DNA from: Arenicella chitinivorans | Lineage (GTDB): Bacteria; Pseudomonadota; Gammaproteobacteria; Arenicellales; Arenicellaceae | DNA length: 64,000 bases | Assembly (NCBI RefSeq): GCF_014651515.1 | Contig: NZ_BMXA01000009.1 | Span: forward strand, 62,001-126,000 | Direction of reading: 5' to 3' | In this document: piece by piece, positions 9,066 through 18,141 of the stretch | How the letters are laid out: each line of letters begins with the position of its first letter | How positions within the stretch are numbered: the stretch's first letter is position 1 | Made by a program: the position numbers and the translations under genes | The notes under the pieces: model-generated | Seen by the model: the letters and a program-made list of their open reading frames with translations, nothing else | The model's database searches: none | What the model was told of the DNA's origin: nothing

Positions 9066-11147
9066 ATGCGTCATACTACTGCGCTGATCGGGTTGGCTTG
9101 CTTGGGCATGCCACATACATGCTTACACGCTGACGAATCACCGATTGAGGAAGTAATCGTCATTGAAAAATACGCCAAACGCGCGATTTACTTGGAAGAC
9201 GCGTTGTCAGTCTCACCGGATACCGCGCAATTATTGAAAGAGGTACCGGGTGGCAACGTGAATGGCAACGGCCCACTCACAGGAATACCTCAGTATCGCG
9301 GAATGTACGGCCCGCGAATTGGTATAACCGTGAACGGTGCAACGATCGCGCCGGCAGGCCCAAACTGGATGGATCCACCACTATCCTACGCGGCACCATC
9401 GCAACTGGTTTCACTTGAGGTGTATCGTGGAATTGCACCGGTCAGTGTGATGCCGGAGTCGATTGGTGGTGCCATCGTGAGCAATACTAAGCTCGGCGAT
9501 TTCACTCACACGCTTGACTGGCAGAGCACCGGTCGTGTGTCATTTTCGGGCCAAACGGTTAACGACGCATCGCTATTAGGTGGCATGGCAGCATTCGCAA
9601 ATCAGTCACACCATGTCGCGGTGGCGGCCATGTCTGAGCAGGGGGATGATCAGTCGTTTCCTGGTGGCAAGATTCTACCCAGCGAATTTGATCGTCAGCG
9701 CGGCGAAGTCGCTTATGGTTATCGATATGGCGCACACACACTGGAGTTCGGTTACACACGCAATGAGACTGGCAATGCCGGCACGCCGGCTTTACCGATG
9801 GATATCGACTATTTTGACGGCGACCTTTACCGCGCAAAATATCAGTACGACGGTGAACGCTGGCAAATCGATGCCCAGCTCAACGCGAGCGAACTCGTAC
9901 ATGGCATGACCAACTACCATCTTCGTCCGGTACCGCAGAATCTTGCCTTGTGGCGACAAAACACCACCGATGTTGATAATTTTGGTTTCGGCCTAAATGC
10001 GCGTCGCATGGATTCTCAAGGTCATTGGTTACTTGGTTTGGACTACTTTGACGAACAGCACAATGGGTTGATTGACAACCCCAATAATTCCATGTTCTTT
10101 GTCGAGGGTTTCAATAATGCCAGCCGTGAGGTGTTAGGGGCCTTCGTAGAACGGGAACAGCGGTTTACTGACACGCTCGTTGCTGAAATCGGTGTGCGTG
10201 TAAATCAGGTTACCGCCGATGCGGATGCGGTAGATGCGACACCGGCACGCATGATGCCGCCAGCCATGATGTTGCGTAACACATTCAATGCTGCTGACCG
10301 TAATGCTGACGACACCAATGTCGATGCGGTGGCAAAGTTGTGGTGGTCGCGTAGCGATCAATTGGTGTTGTACGCCGGTTTGGCGCGTAAAACGCGCTCG
10401 GCCTCGTTCGTGGAACGTTATTTGTGGTTGCCGTTGCAAGCCACTGGTGGATTAGCGGATGGCTTTACCTACACTGGAAACCTGGATCTCCAACCAGAGC
10501 AATCAACTGAAATAGAATTCGGTACCGACTTGACGTTAGGTCGGTTCAGCTTGTCGCCGCGCATATTTGTTCGAGACGTGGATGATTTTATTCAAGGCAC
10601 ACCAAGCACAGACGCCAGCGCGGTAATGATGGTGAGGATGATGAATATGGCTAACGGCACGCAAGTCCCAGACCCGTTGCAGTTCAATAACGTCGATGCG
10701 CGTTTCTATGGCTTTGATATGGATTGGCGTGTCAGCATCAACGATGAGTGGTCGGTGACAGGTCTTCTCAATTATGTTCGTGGGGAGCGTCGCGACATCG
10801 ACGACGATTTATATCGTATCGCGCCGCCTAACGCATCATTCCAACTTAATTATGCAGCACACAAGATTGATGCCAGCCTTGAACTGGTAGCCTATGACGA
10901 TCAAGCACACGTCAGCCTAACCAATCGTGAAGTGAGGACCGACGGCTACGAGTTACTCAACTTGACGGCGGCTTACCAGTTCAACGACACCTTACGACTC
11001 GCAGTTGGCGCAGAAAACCTGCTGGATGAAACCTATCTTGACCACTTGGCAGGCTATAATCGCGTGCAAAACCAAGACATTATGCTGGGGAGCCGTTTAC
11101 CGGGAACTGGTCGCAATGTCTTTCTGCGTGCCGATATCGCATGGTAA
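9066..11147 (+). CDS. TonB-dependent receptor, OprC/NosA-like (probable copper uptake)
   Basis: Complete 693-residue outer-membrane receptor with signal peptide and a TonB-box-like EEVIVIEKYAK. The plug contains LKEVPGGNVNGNGPLTGIPQYRG and then NWMDPPLSY, which resembles the RMDPPTSY segment of OprC/NosA copper receptors. Two methionine clusters, ARMMPPAMM and VMMVRMMNM, lie in extracellular-loop-like regions and are natural Cu(I) ligands. The barrel ends in a C-terminal Trp (ADIAW) and has the LDETYLDH signature. An SD (AGAGGAA) precedes the ATG. The adjacent DUF2946-like protein supports copper transport. Receptor: firm; copper: inference. Confidence 0.85.
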   Translation: MRHTTALIGLACLGMPHTCLHADESPIEEVIVIEKYAKRAIYLEDALSVSPDTAQLLKEVPGGNVNGNGPLTGIPQYRGMYGPRIGITVNGATIAPAGPNWMDPPLSYAAPSQLVSLEVYRGIAPVSVMPESIGGAIVSNTKLGDFTHTLDWQSTGRVSFSGQTVNDASLLGGMAAFANQSHHVAVAAMSEQGDDQSFPGGKILPSEFDRQRGEVAYGYRYGAHTLEFGYTRNETGNAGTPALPMDIDYFDGDLYRAKYQYDGERWQIDAQLNASELVHGMTNYHLRPVPQNLALWRQNTTDVDNFGFGLNARRMDSQGHWLLGLDYFDEQHNGLIDNPNNSMFFVEGFNNASREVLGAFVEREQRFTDTLVAEIGVRVNQVTADADAVDATPARMMPPAMMLRNTFNAADRNADDTNVDAVAKLWWSRSDQLVLYAGLARKTRSASFVERYLWLPLQATGGLADGFTYTGNLDLQPEQSTEIEFGTDLTLGRFSLSPRIFVRDVDDFIQGTPSTDASAVMMVRMMNMANGTQVPDPLQFNNVDARFYGFDMDWRVSINDEWSVTGLLNYVRGERRDIDDDLYRIAPPNASFQLNYAAHKIDASLELVAYDDQAHVSLTNREVRTDGYELLNLTAAYQFNDTLRLAVGAENLLDETYLDHLAGYNRVQNQDIMLGSRLPGTGRNVFLRADIAW

Positions 11148-11177
11148 TTCGCGAGCGAAGTTAACTTTATCCTGTAG

Positions 11178-11218
11178 GCCACGATGGTCGATGACCGACA
11201 ACAACACACCATCGTGGC
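11178..11218. terminator. Hairpin between convergent genes
   Basis: GCCACGATGGT and ACCATCGTGGC form a perfect 11-bp stem with a 19-nt loop, located between the receptor stop and the stop of the convergent CBS-domain gene. Such placement fits a bidirectional transcription stop, although there is no long T tract. Confidence 0.6.
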
Positions 11219-11225
11219 GCTGCTG

Positions 11226-11783
11226 CTAATGTGCCGCTGTGTGAATCCGATAGAAATCAGATTTCTCTTGGATATGGATTGGCATTTGTAGCTTAGCTGA
11301 AATATCGACCGCGGAGAAAATACCACGGATGAGGTGGTCTTCGCGGTCAATCACCAAACAATGCGGTTTGCCGCTCTGCTTAAGGGTCTCAATCACTTCA
11401 GCGATTGTGGCTTTGCAGATCTCATCATAGCCAATAGTGCGCAGTGCGCGTTTTGGAATCATGAAGTCGGTGGCGAGGATTTCACTTCGGCGATGTCCCT
11501 CAGAGACTTTCTTGGTGATCTTTCGTTCAATAATATCGTCGGCACTGATAATGCCCAAGAATCGACCAGCATCGTCAAGAATGACTTCAGTGCTAACGTC
11601 TGCTGCTTGCATAAGACGTCGTGCTTCCACAGCAGACAAATTAGCTTTGAGTGTTTGCGGTCGTGTTTTTTTGAAATCGACTAGAAAGTGAACTGCCGGT
11701 GACGATGTGGTCAAATCGAGTTCTTCATTCGGCCAAGCTAGCTCATCAATATCGATTGTTGGCGTGAGTTTAAGCGTATTCAT
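11226..11783 (-). CDS. CBS-domain pair protein
   Basis: A 185-residue cytosolic protein built from two CBS motifs: the first ends VILDDAGRFLGIISADDIIERK, the second has PHCLVIDREDHLIRGIFSAVDISAKL. CBS pairs (Bateman modules) bind adenosyl ligands and regulate partner proteins. No second enzymatic domain is present, so this is a stand-alone Bateman module with an N-terminal extension of about 45 residues. It is followed downstream only by the terminator hairpin. The target protein is unknown. Confidence 0.85.
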   Translation of the reverse strand: MNTLKLTPTIDIDELAWPNEELDLTTSSPAVHFLVDFKKTRPQTLKANLSAVEARRLMQAADVSTEVILDDAGRFLGIISADDIIERKITKKVSEGHRRSEILATDFMIPKRALRTIGYDEICKATIAEVIETLKQSGKPHCLVIDREDHLIRGIFSAVDISAKLQMPIHIQEKSDFYRIHTAAH

Positions 11784-11846
11784 GGTGTTTACCTTAGAGT
11801 TAAAAATACTGTGCGCATCATGTTGCGCAAGGCTAAAAAGTGAACT

Positions 11847-12140
11847 CTAGGTAAGTGGTGGGGCACGAATCGGGTGTGTGTTGGGGAATGCAACCTGGAC
11901 AAGGGCCGCGAATTCACCAACGGGTAAATGATAGTTAGGAGCGACAAATCCTAATACGTGATTGCGAGTGTCACCGTCGGCATCATCTGAATCTCGTTCC
12001 AGCTCAATTGCTTGATCACACTGCTCACAGATGGGGATACTGACTGTGGTTTTTTCATCCAGCAACAACGTCTCAACGCCACCGGGTAGGCCGGAGGTCA
12101 GTAGGAAGACGATGTAGAGAAATAAATTGATCACAGTCAA
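11847..12140 (-). CDS. Small membrane-anchored protein, possible DUF2946 relative
   Basis: A 97-residue protein with an N-terminal hydrophobic segment (LFLYIVFLLTSGL), a CxxC motif (PICEQC), an acidic stretch (ERDSDDADGD) and a C-terminus HPIRAPPLT, which closely resembles the HPNRAPPYT end of the DUF2946-like protein at 8548. This shared tail and the paired cysteines suggest that both are metal-related and flank the copper receptor. No strong start signal is seen and the similarity is limited, so the call is tentative. Confidence 0.5.
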   Translation of the reverse strand: MTVINLFLYIVFLLTSGLPGGVETLLLDEKTTVSIPICEQCDQAIELERDSDDADGDTRNHVLGFVAPNYHLPVGEFAALVQVAFPNTHPIRAPPLT

Positions 12141-12303
12141 ATCAACAATACGCGATATTTAGCGAATATAGAGCTCGCTGCGGAGAAATCAAATTAATTT
12201 GTAATTAATCTTCAGTTTCAGCTGTTGCCTCCAGCATGATCAAACTCAAATTCGAACAGACTCATCTCAGAACACAGTTTACACTCCGGGTGTCAATAAC
12301 CAC

Positions 12304-13128
12304 ATGACTTCAATAATCACCGTGGATTTTTACCAAGAACACCCTGTAAGCGAGACCAGTCAACGATTTGTTAACAAAGTGTGGTCGCTGAATAACCGTG
12401 AGGCAGCAGATCCGGTTGGCCCCAAGTACCTCTTGCCCAATGGCTGTTTCAACTTCGCCGTGTTGCAGGGCGGCGACGCTAAGGTAAGTACTGTACATGG
12501 ATATTATGAGCTTAAACCCGGTCTTTATCTCTGTAGTCAAATGACAGGCAAAGTCGAGCTAACACTGGGCGCGTTTTCACATGCCACGTTAGTTCAGTTG
12601 CACGCGTGGTCATTGGCGAGCTTTTTATCTATCGATCTAGGGCAATTCACGGATCAGGTCACGTCCGTCAAGCAAGTCCCAAATCAGCTGGGAGTATCCC
12701 CGGACTTAAATAGCGGAATCTCCGCATCCAACTTGGTGCTGGAAGTGAATCAATTTTTTGATGATCTTGGCTCGACACCGCGCGTTGGATTAATAGAGTC
12801 TGTCTGCCGGCAGGTGCTCGATTGTGTAGGCGAAGGCAGCGTCAAAAGCTTGGCAGATGAGCACCAAGTCTCCGTTAGAAAGCTGCAGATGGACTTTAAG
12901 CAGGCGATAGGGCTGACGTTAAAGCAATACATGAACATCGTTCGTTTACGTGCCGCGGTGGATAGTTTGACCGACGAATCAAAGTCAGAGCGCAATATCA
13001 GCAGGGTAGCGATGCAGCACAATTACTTCGATCAAACGCACTTTAATAAATCGTTTAAGAAGGTCGTGCAAATGACGCCGCTGGCATTTGATGAGAGCGG
13101 GTTTTTATTGTCGGAAAAATCAGATTGA
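12304..13128 (+). CDS. AraC-family transcriptional regulator
   Basis: A 274-residue protein with a C-terminal AraC/XylS double HTH: first helix set around VKSLADEHQVSVRKLQMDFKQAIG, and a second with ISRVAMQHNYFDQTHFNKSFKKVVQMTP, the classic GFxDQSHFxRxFKxxxGxTP-like signature. The N-terminal half (PNGCFNFAVLQGG...) resembles the DUF6597-type sensor found in AraC regulators. It precedes the amidohydrolase lipoprotein by about 90 nt on the same strand, which may be its target. Ligand unknown. Confidence 0.85.
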   Translation: MTSIITVDFYQEHPVSETSQRFVNKVWSLNNREAADPVGPKYLLPNGCFNFAVLQGGDAKVSTVHGYYELKPGLYLCSQMTGKVELTLGAFSHATLVQLHAWSLASFLSIDLGQFTDQVTSVKQVPNQLGVSPDLNSGISASNLVLEVNQFFDDLGSTPRVGLIESVCRQVLDCVGEGSVKSLADEHQVSVRKLQMDFKQAIGLTLKQYMNIVRLRAAVDSLTDESKSERNISRVAMQHNYFDQTHFNKSFKKVVQMTPLAFDESGFLLSEKSD

Positions 13129-13217
13129 TGCGTATTTTTACTATCCAGTACTCATGAATGAACCCTATGCTGATGTGCTGTTAAATCAGCCACGCCGTGA
13201 CCAAACACTGACATCGC

Positions 13218-14666
13218 ATGAAATCTACCAAAATCTCCGCACTCGCTCTGAATTTGCTTCTCTGTACACTGCTAGGCTGCACGACTACAAGCATTGAATC
13301 GACAGCACCATCGGCAGATAAGCCATTAACTTCGCCAATCTATGTCATTGAGAACGTCAATGTAATTCCAATGACTGAAACCAATTTAGTCATCAGGAAT
13401 GCGGATGTTGTGGTAAGCAATAAACGCATTGCCAGCATTAACGGCCTGGTACCCAGCTCAGCGACGCGCATCGACGGCGCTAATCAGTGGCTGATACCTG
13501 GCCTAATTGATATGCATGTGCATACCAATGCTGACATCAATCTGCGAGGAAATAAGCCAACTGCTGGCCCAACGATTAAATTCAATATGCAAGATGTGAT
13601 GACTACGCATATTGCGAATGGCGTAACCACCATTTTCGAACTCACTGGCCGGGTTCAACACTTCGCGCAAAGGAATGCCATTGTTCGAGGTGACATTATC
13701 GGTCCTCGCATGGCGATTGCTCGCCTGCTGGATGGTGGCGATGTGGGTGATCCACACAGTATTAACTCTGCTAGTGATGCGCGACAAGCGGTGCGGAGTG
13801 CAAAAGCTGAAGGCTACAATTTTATAAAACTCTATTCACGATTAAGCAAAGACGCATTCTTCGCCGCGCTGGATGAAGCAAATAGCCATGGAATGAAGGT
13901 CGTCGGTCACATTCCTGACGCATTCAAGGGTCAGACGGAAGAAGCGTTTGTTCCCCATTTTGACCTTGTTGCGCATGCGGAGGAATACTCAAAACAGATA
14001 CGCGAGCTGCCTAAGACGGAGGAGGAGGCGGACACTTTCGCAAAAATATCCAAGGCAAACAACACCTGGGTCATCCCAAACCTGATCGCCATCACTACGA
14101 TTCGCGACCAGGTCGCGTCCATAGACGCAATTCGCATCATGGACAGGTTGAAATACGTGCACCCGTTAATTCGTGACAAATGGCTGAATGCTAATAATTA
14201 TCAGGCCAACGCGAGCCCTGAATTTTTAGCGTATTTGAATGAACTAGTCGAATTCCATAAAAAGCTGGTAGTCGCCTTGCATAAAGCTGAGGTGCCCATG
14301 GTGGTTGGAACCGACGCTGGTGTATCGGGTGTGATGACCGGGTTCGCAATGCATGACGAACTCGCGCTCTTGGTCGAGGCAGGTTTAAGTGCCGAAGAAG
14401 TTTTGATCGCCGCCACACGCAAAGGCGCCGAATGGCTGTCAATTGATGAACTCGTTGGAACAGTCGAGGAAGGTAAATATGCTGATTTACTACTCTTGGA
14501 TGCAAATCCGCTAGACGATATCAGCAATACTCGACGGATTAACGGCGTATTTGTTGATGGTCGCTGGCTAGATAAATCCAAATTGAGTGGCATGCTGACA
14601 GAGCTCGCTGAGTGGAATCAAAGAACGAGAGACCGATACCAATGGCGGAATAGACGCGAATATTGA
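13218..14666 (+). CDS. Amidohydrolase (imidazolonepropionase-like) lipoprotein
   Basis: Metal-dependent hydrolase of the amidohydrolase superfamily, 482 residues. The N-terminus is a lipoprotein signal (LLLCTLLGC). A small beta-domain precedes the metal motif IPGLIDMHVHTN (HxH), followed by VVGHIPD (His ligand) and VVGTDAGVSG (Asp ligand). The C-terminal EEGKYADLLLLDANPLDDI is typical of prolidase/imidazolonepropionase-like exported enzymes that cleave peptides or cyclic amides. It lies downstream of an AraC regulator and is convergent with an M20 peptidase. Substrate unknown; family firm. Confidence 0.88.
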   Translation: MKSTKISALALNLLLCTLLGCTTTSIESTAPSADKPLTSPIYVIENVNVIPMTETNLVIRNADVVVSNKRIASINGLVPSSATRIDGANQWLIPGLIDMHVHTNADINLRGNKPTAGPTIKFNMQDVMTTHIANGVTTIFELTGRVQHFAQRNAIVRGDIIGPRMAIARLLDGGDVGDPHSINSASDARQAVRSAKAEGYNFIKLYSRLSKDAFFAALDEANSHGMKVVGHIPDAFKGQTEEAFVPHFDLVAHAEEYSKQIRELPKTEEEADTFAKISKANNTWVIPNLIAITTIRDQVASIDAIRIMDRLKYVHPLIRDKWLNANNYQANASPEFLAYLNELVEFHKKLVVALHKAEVPMVVGTDAGVSGVMTGFAMHDELALLVEAGLSAEEVLIAATRKGAEWLSIDELVGTVEEGKYADLLLLDANPLDDISNTRRINGVFVDGRWLDKSKLSGMLTELAEWNQRTRDRYQWRNRREY

Positions 14667-14791
14667 CGCAGTCTAAGGTAATACGATTAAGATTAATACT
14701 GCTCGAGAAGGTAAACGCGCACGCCAACGTGCCGTGCGAAAAATTACATTCGGCTATGCCGTATACCCCTCGAGTATGAATAAAAATGACA

Positions 14792-16072
14792 CTAATCAGT
14801 TTTGAGACGACTGTAAAGTAATGTTGAAAAACGTGTGACACCAAGGCGAATGACTTTTTCATCAACATTAAAATTCGGCATATGTGGGAAAGAGACGATA
14901 CCTTTGCCGGCATTGGACGCGCCAATGAAAAAATACACACCGGGAACGCGCGTTTGAAAATGCCCAAAGTCTTCACTCGCGAAGGGGACTTGTCCGTAGT
15001 AAGTCTCCAATACCTGATCACCGAAACGTGCAAGCAACAACTGCTTGGCCTGGTCTACCAAGCGCGCATCGTTATCGACGCCTTGTCGAACGTGTGATAC
15101 CCGCACAGCGTGGACTCGATCTCGGTATTCGCGCCGGTCTAACTGTTTTTTAAGTCCGCTCACAGTCGCGTCGATGTCACCTTTATTCGCGGTATACAGT
15201 TCGGCGAAGAGTACTGTGCGACTATTGTTGGTCGATACTTGCGGCGGGCCAGCAAAAAAGACGTAGTCCTGATAAATCGTGTTCGGATTTGCTAGGCCAT
15301 GCGTCAGGCTCATCGCATTGTTTAGATCGAAAAATAGCTTGGGTGAAGATACTCGCGTCAAGCCATTCATGATTTTGTGAACATCTGATGCTATGGATTC
15401 AGCAGCGTCAGTCCCGTTTAATTCAATTTCAAGATAACGCGAGTGCGAAAATAGGTTACCAGTCTTGGTGCTGATCACACCGGTGGCAGAAGGGCCGATA
15501 TGCGACGCATAAACCTCGTCGACCGCCAACATCTCGAACAACCCGTCAGCAATCATGGCCTTGGCACCTTGCTGGCTTTCTTCTGCTGGTTGAAATAGAA
15601 AAACGACGGTTCCTGCTAAATTATCGACGTCTTGTGACAGGGTGTTAGCAATCCCGAGCGCAATCGTGGTGTTGAAGTCATGGCCGCAAATGTGTGACAA
15701 GCCCTGATGCCCATGCGCCCCCATTCGAAACGTTGCTGCGTCCATATCTGCTCGCCACATAACGGTTTTGCCTGGTTTTGCGCCTTTTAATACGCCAACA
15801 ACACCATGCCCGCCGATATTAGTTTTTACTTCCAAACCAAGTTTCTTTAAGTAGTTCGCGACAACGCGCGCGGTGCGCTCTTCTTTGCCGGAACTTTCAG
15901 GGTTGTCAAACAAGTCGTGTCGAACCTCGAGCAACTCGGGGTAGATAGCCATGGCGTGCGAGTCAAACGTATCGCTGTGCATAGACTCGGCGTTAGCAGA
16001 TGAAATACCGAGTAAAATGTGAAGAGTAACCAAAAGGGAGAGATTAAAAGGCGTTGAATACATGATAGCCAC
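14792..16072 (-). CDS. Exported M20 family amidohydrolase/peptidase
   Basis: M20D-type zinc hydrolase of about 426 residues with an N-terminal signal peptide (LSLLVTLHILLGISSANA). Motifs: LRHDLF-like VRHDLFDNPE, metal-binding ICGHDFNTTIALG (Cys-Gly-His-Asp), catalytic FLFQPAEE, HIGPS, and C-terminal FPHMPNFNVDE. These enzymes hydrolyse N-acyl amino acids or peptides. The first start is GTG at 16072; an in-frame ATG at 16063 is equally possible. The promoter region holds a tandem 19-bp repeat next to an AraC-type regulator gene, so regulated expression is likely. Confidence 0.88.
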   Translation of the reverse strand: MAIMYSTPFNLSLLVTLHILLGISSANAESMHSDTFDSHAMAIYPELLEVRHDLFDNPESSGKEERTARVVANYLKKLGLEVKTNIGGHGVVGVLKGAKPGKTVMWRADMDAATFRMGAHGHQGLSHICGHDFNTTIALGIANTLSQDVDNLAGTVVFLFQPAEESQQGAKAMIADGLFEMLAVDEVYASHIGPSATGVISTKTGNLFSHSRYLEIELNGTDAAESIASDVHKIMNGLTRVSSPKLFFDLNNAMSLTHGLANPNTIYQDYVFFAGPPQVSTNNSRTVLFAELYTANKGDIDATVSGLKKQLDRREYRDRVHAVRVSHVRQGVDNDARLVDQAKQLLLARFGDQVLETYYGQVPFASEDFGHFQTRVPGVYFFIGASNAGKGIVSFPHMPNFNVDEKVIRLGVTRFSTLLYSRLKTD

Positions 16073-16128
16073 ACTGGGGTTGATTAAAGTCTGGCTATTT
16101 CAACAGGCAGGGCGCGGTTTTTCGCACG

Positions 16129-16169
16129 GTTTTATAATATTGAACGCCCCGTTTTATAATTCTGAACGC
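16129..16169. promoter_or_regulatory. Tandem direct-repeat operator, likely AraC-type
   Basis: Two near-identical 19-bp copies, GTTTTATAATATTGAACGC at 16129-16147 and GTTTTATAATTCTGAACGC at 16151-16169, start 22 bp apart, i.e. two helical turns. Direct repeats at this spacing are characteristic of AraC-family DNA sites. They lie upstream of the M20 gene (read leftward) and just downstream of the AraC-type regulator gene. Confidence 0.65.
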
Positions 16170-16208
16170 GGTGAACGGCCGACTTTACTGCGTTGTGAAA
16201 TTCCTCTA

Positions 16209-17333
16209 TCACTGATCGTTACGCTGTAATCGGTACTGGGTCGGCGTCATACCAACCAGCTTTTTGAATATCGTATTAAAGGTGCTTTTTGACGCAAAGC
16301 CAGCCTTAAGCGCAAGATCCAGCACCGGAGTCGTATTTGAGGCATTCAGCTGCTCACAAACCTCCTTAACGCGATACTCATTCACAAATTGATTGAAGTT
16401 TTTACCCGCGTATTGATTCAATACTTCAGATAAATGGTGCGGCGATAAACCTGTCAACTGGGCTAATTTTGTGAGGCTGAGTTCTCGGTCTCGATAGCTC
16501 TGCTCACGTTGCATATGGTCGATCAGGGTCTCATACATGATGGATCGAACCTCGCTATCGATTGCACCGACGTCAGAGGATTGGTTTGATGCAAGGCTGT
16601 GCGGGTTGCCCGAAGTTTGCTCGGTTTGGGCCACCTCAAAAAATCGTGGATATCGCCACTGGGTTAGAGCGATCAACAGAATAATCAGAACGATAAGCGC
16701 ATCGGATACAACCAGCATTGTCATGGTGGCAATGTTACTAAACGCCATGACGCCCTTGAGTACAAAAATACCGATAAACGAACCGATCAGAAGCCCCAGC
16801 CATTTAAAAACAGCCGGGTCGAAGTTTGACAGGGTGTTTTCCGCTCGCCGAAAATATCGAACAATTAATACGGCAGTCGCAAGCAAATACGCAGCGGGTA
16901 CGACAAATAGAATAAACTCACTGAGCCAGAGTCTTTGTGTCGGTGCCGCGGCACCGTTAATCCAAAGCCTCAGCCCCTCGTGCCAAAAGAGCAACGAATC
17001 ATAGTTCAACGCATAACAAACTATGAGCGGTGTTAAATGGACTAGATCACTGGTGGTTAGCGGCGCGTTAAAGACAACCTTCTTACAATATAAATAGAGC
17101 AGGGGACCATACATAACCGGCACAAAAAACAACCAGGCTGCGAGCGGATGGAACACCGACGGTGTAACCCCAAAGCTAATAAATGGCAAGAAGAATGCTA
17201 AGCCCATTGTTAGGCAGTACAGCCCTAGTACTTTACTGGCGGCGCTGGTGTTTTTGTCGCATACCAATAGAAAGAAAAGCAGGACGCCTTGAAAGCTGCC
17301 GACCGCGGAAATGTACTGGTGTAGTGCTGTCAT
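16209..17333 (-). CDS. Membrane-anchored AraC-family regulator (multi-TM N-terminus)
   Basis: A 374-residue protein. The first ~230 residues contain about seven hydrophobic spans (for example GVLLFFLLVC, VLGLYCLTMGLAFFLPFI, SDALIVLIILLIAL), and the C-terminal ~110 residues form an AraC HTH with LTKLAQLTGLSPHHLSEVLNQYAGKNFNQFVNEYRV and a GFASKSTFNTIFKKLVGMTPTQYR finish. This architecture (inner-membrane sensor fused to cytosolic HTH) is known in Bacteroidetes and gammaproteobacteria. It lies directly upstream of the M20 gene in the same direction, with the tandem repeat between them. Confidence 0.88.
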   Translation of the reverse strand: MTALHQYISAVGSFQGVLLFFLLVCDKNTSAASKVLGLYCLTMGLAFFLPFISFGVTPSVFHPLAAWLFFVPVMYGPLLYLYCKKVVFNAPLTTSDLVHLTPLIVCYALNYDSLLFWHEGLRLWINGAAAPTQRLWLSEFILFVVPAAYLLATAVLIVRYFRRAENTLSNFDPAVFKWLGLLIGSFIGIFVLKGVMAFSNIATMTMLVVSDALIVLIILLIALTQWRYPRFFEVAQTEQTSGNPHSLASNQSSDVGAIDSEVRSIMYETLIDHMQREQSYRDRELSLTKLAQLTGLSPHHLSEVLNQYAGKNFNQFVNEYRVKEVCEQLNASNTTPVLDLALKAGFASKSTFNTIFKKLVGMTPTQYRLQRNDQ

Positions 17334-17716
17334 TAAGAGATCGTTTGCGGGACTTTTAAGTTCTAAACGTTATTGGTGTCAAGTTCCCGGTGTCGAGTTA
17401 GAACAGGAGGTTGGGCCGGATGTCGGTTGGGGTCACCGTTTTATCAATTGAACTACGGTTTTGATCTAATTCTTCATTCTATGCTGCTTGCTAGGTAAAT
17501 GCCAAGGCTTCGCCTAAAACCTGCGACCCTCGTAGCGACAGGATGACGACGCAGCTTATTGGTCAGTTATCCTCTTAAACTGGACCTCATCGGTCTTTCA
17601 ATGCATGAATACCGGCGCGGATTACTGTGGCTTATTTGCCTCAGTGGCGGCTTGAACGCCTCAGTTGTTTACCGCCTTACCGTACGCGCATTTAAAGCTG
17701 AATGGCGGTGAATCGG
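17334..17716. other. Intergenic region upstream of T6SS
   Basis: No gene is recognised. A half-site ATTTGCCTCA (17634-17643) recurs exactly at 17726-17735 inside the dyad described next, and another GCCTCAG lies at 17658-17664. These may be additional activator contacts for the sigma-54 promoter downstream. Confidence 0.4.
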
Positions 17717-17736
17717 GTGAGGTGAATTTGCCTCAC
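17717..17736. promoter_or_regulatory. Dyad, candidate enhancer (UAS) of T6SS promoter
   Basis: GTGAGGTGAATTTGCCTCAC is a 20-bp imperfect palindrome (16 of 20 positions symmetric). Its centre lies about 90 bp upstream of the start predicted from the sigma-54 promoter, a usual place for a bacterial enhancer-binding protein. The activator encoded at 49157-50539 is the obvious candidate binder. Confidence 0.5.
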
Positions 17737-17788
17737 GATATGGTTCAGGATGAAACTATATGCCATTGAAATATAAGGATATTTATAG

Positions 17789-17806
17789 TTGGCATGAAAG
17801 ATGCTT
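17789..17806 (+). promoter_or_regulatory. Sigma-54 type promoter of the T6SS operon
   Basis: TTGGCATGAAAGATGCTT contains GG (17791-17792) and GC (17803-17804) separated by exactly 10 bp, as required for RpoN promoters, and matches TGGCAcG-N4-tTGCT at all but two of the conserved positions. It sits about 56 bp upstream of the first T6SS gene start at 17862. Confidence 0.75.
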
Positions 17807-17861
17807 TGTACGTTAGCACAACGAAATGTACATCCATTTAAAAACGTGTTTGGTTCTTAGT

Positions 17862-18101
17862 ATGAAGAAAAACGATCGTCAATTACGCATCCAGTCTGTA
17901 GCTCAGGAGATCTCACGATACATCGATAAACGCCCCAATGCGGCTGAGACTGTCGAAGGTGTGACGAGCTGGTGGATATCACGTCAACGGATAGAAGAGT
18001 CGGTTGAGGTTGTCGAGAACGCGCTGGAATATTTGGTGGCGCAGAAGACGCTCGTCAAGCGTAGTCTCGGGCGACGCACGCTTTATATGAAAGCAAAATA
18101 A
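17862..18101 (+). CDS. Small winged-helix-like protein heading the T6SS operon
   Basis: A 79-residue basic protein starting at the ATG at 17862 (an upstream in-frame ATG at 17826 adds 12 residues but is closer to the promoter). It reads RPNAAETVEGVTSWWISRQRIEESVEVVENALEYLV, then a basic LVKRSLGRRTLYMKAK wing-like end, consistent with a small winged-helix fold. Similar small proteins sit beside tssB/tssC in other T6SS clusters, but their role is not known to me. It is the first gene after the sigma-54 promoter and is 40 nt from tssBC. Confidence 0.7.
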   Translation: MKKNDRQLRIQSVAQEISRYIDKRPNAAETVEGVTSWWISRQRIEESVEVVENALEYLVAQKTLVKRSLGRRTLYMKAK

Positions 18102-18141
18102 ATTTTCAAGTATGTCCATTCATTAATCGAGGTAAGCAACA

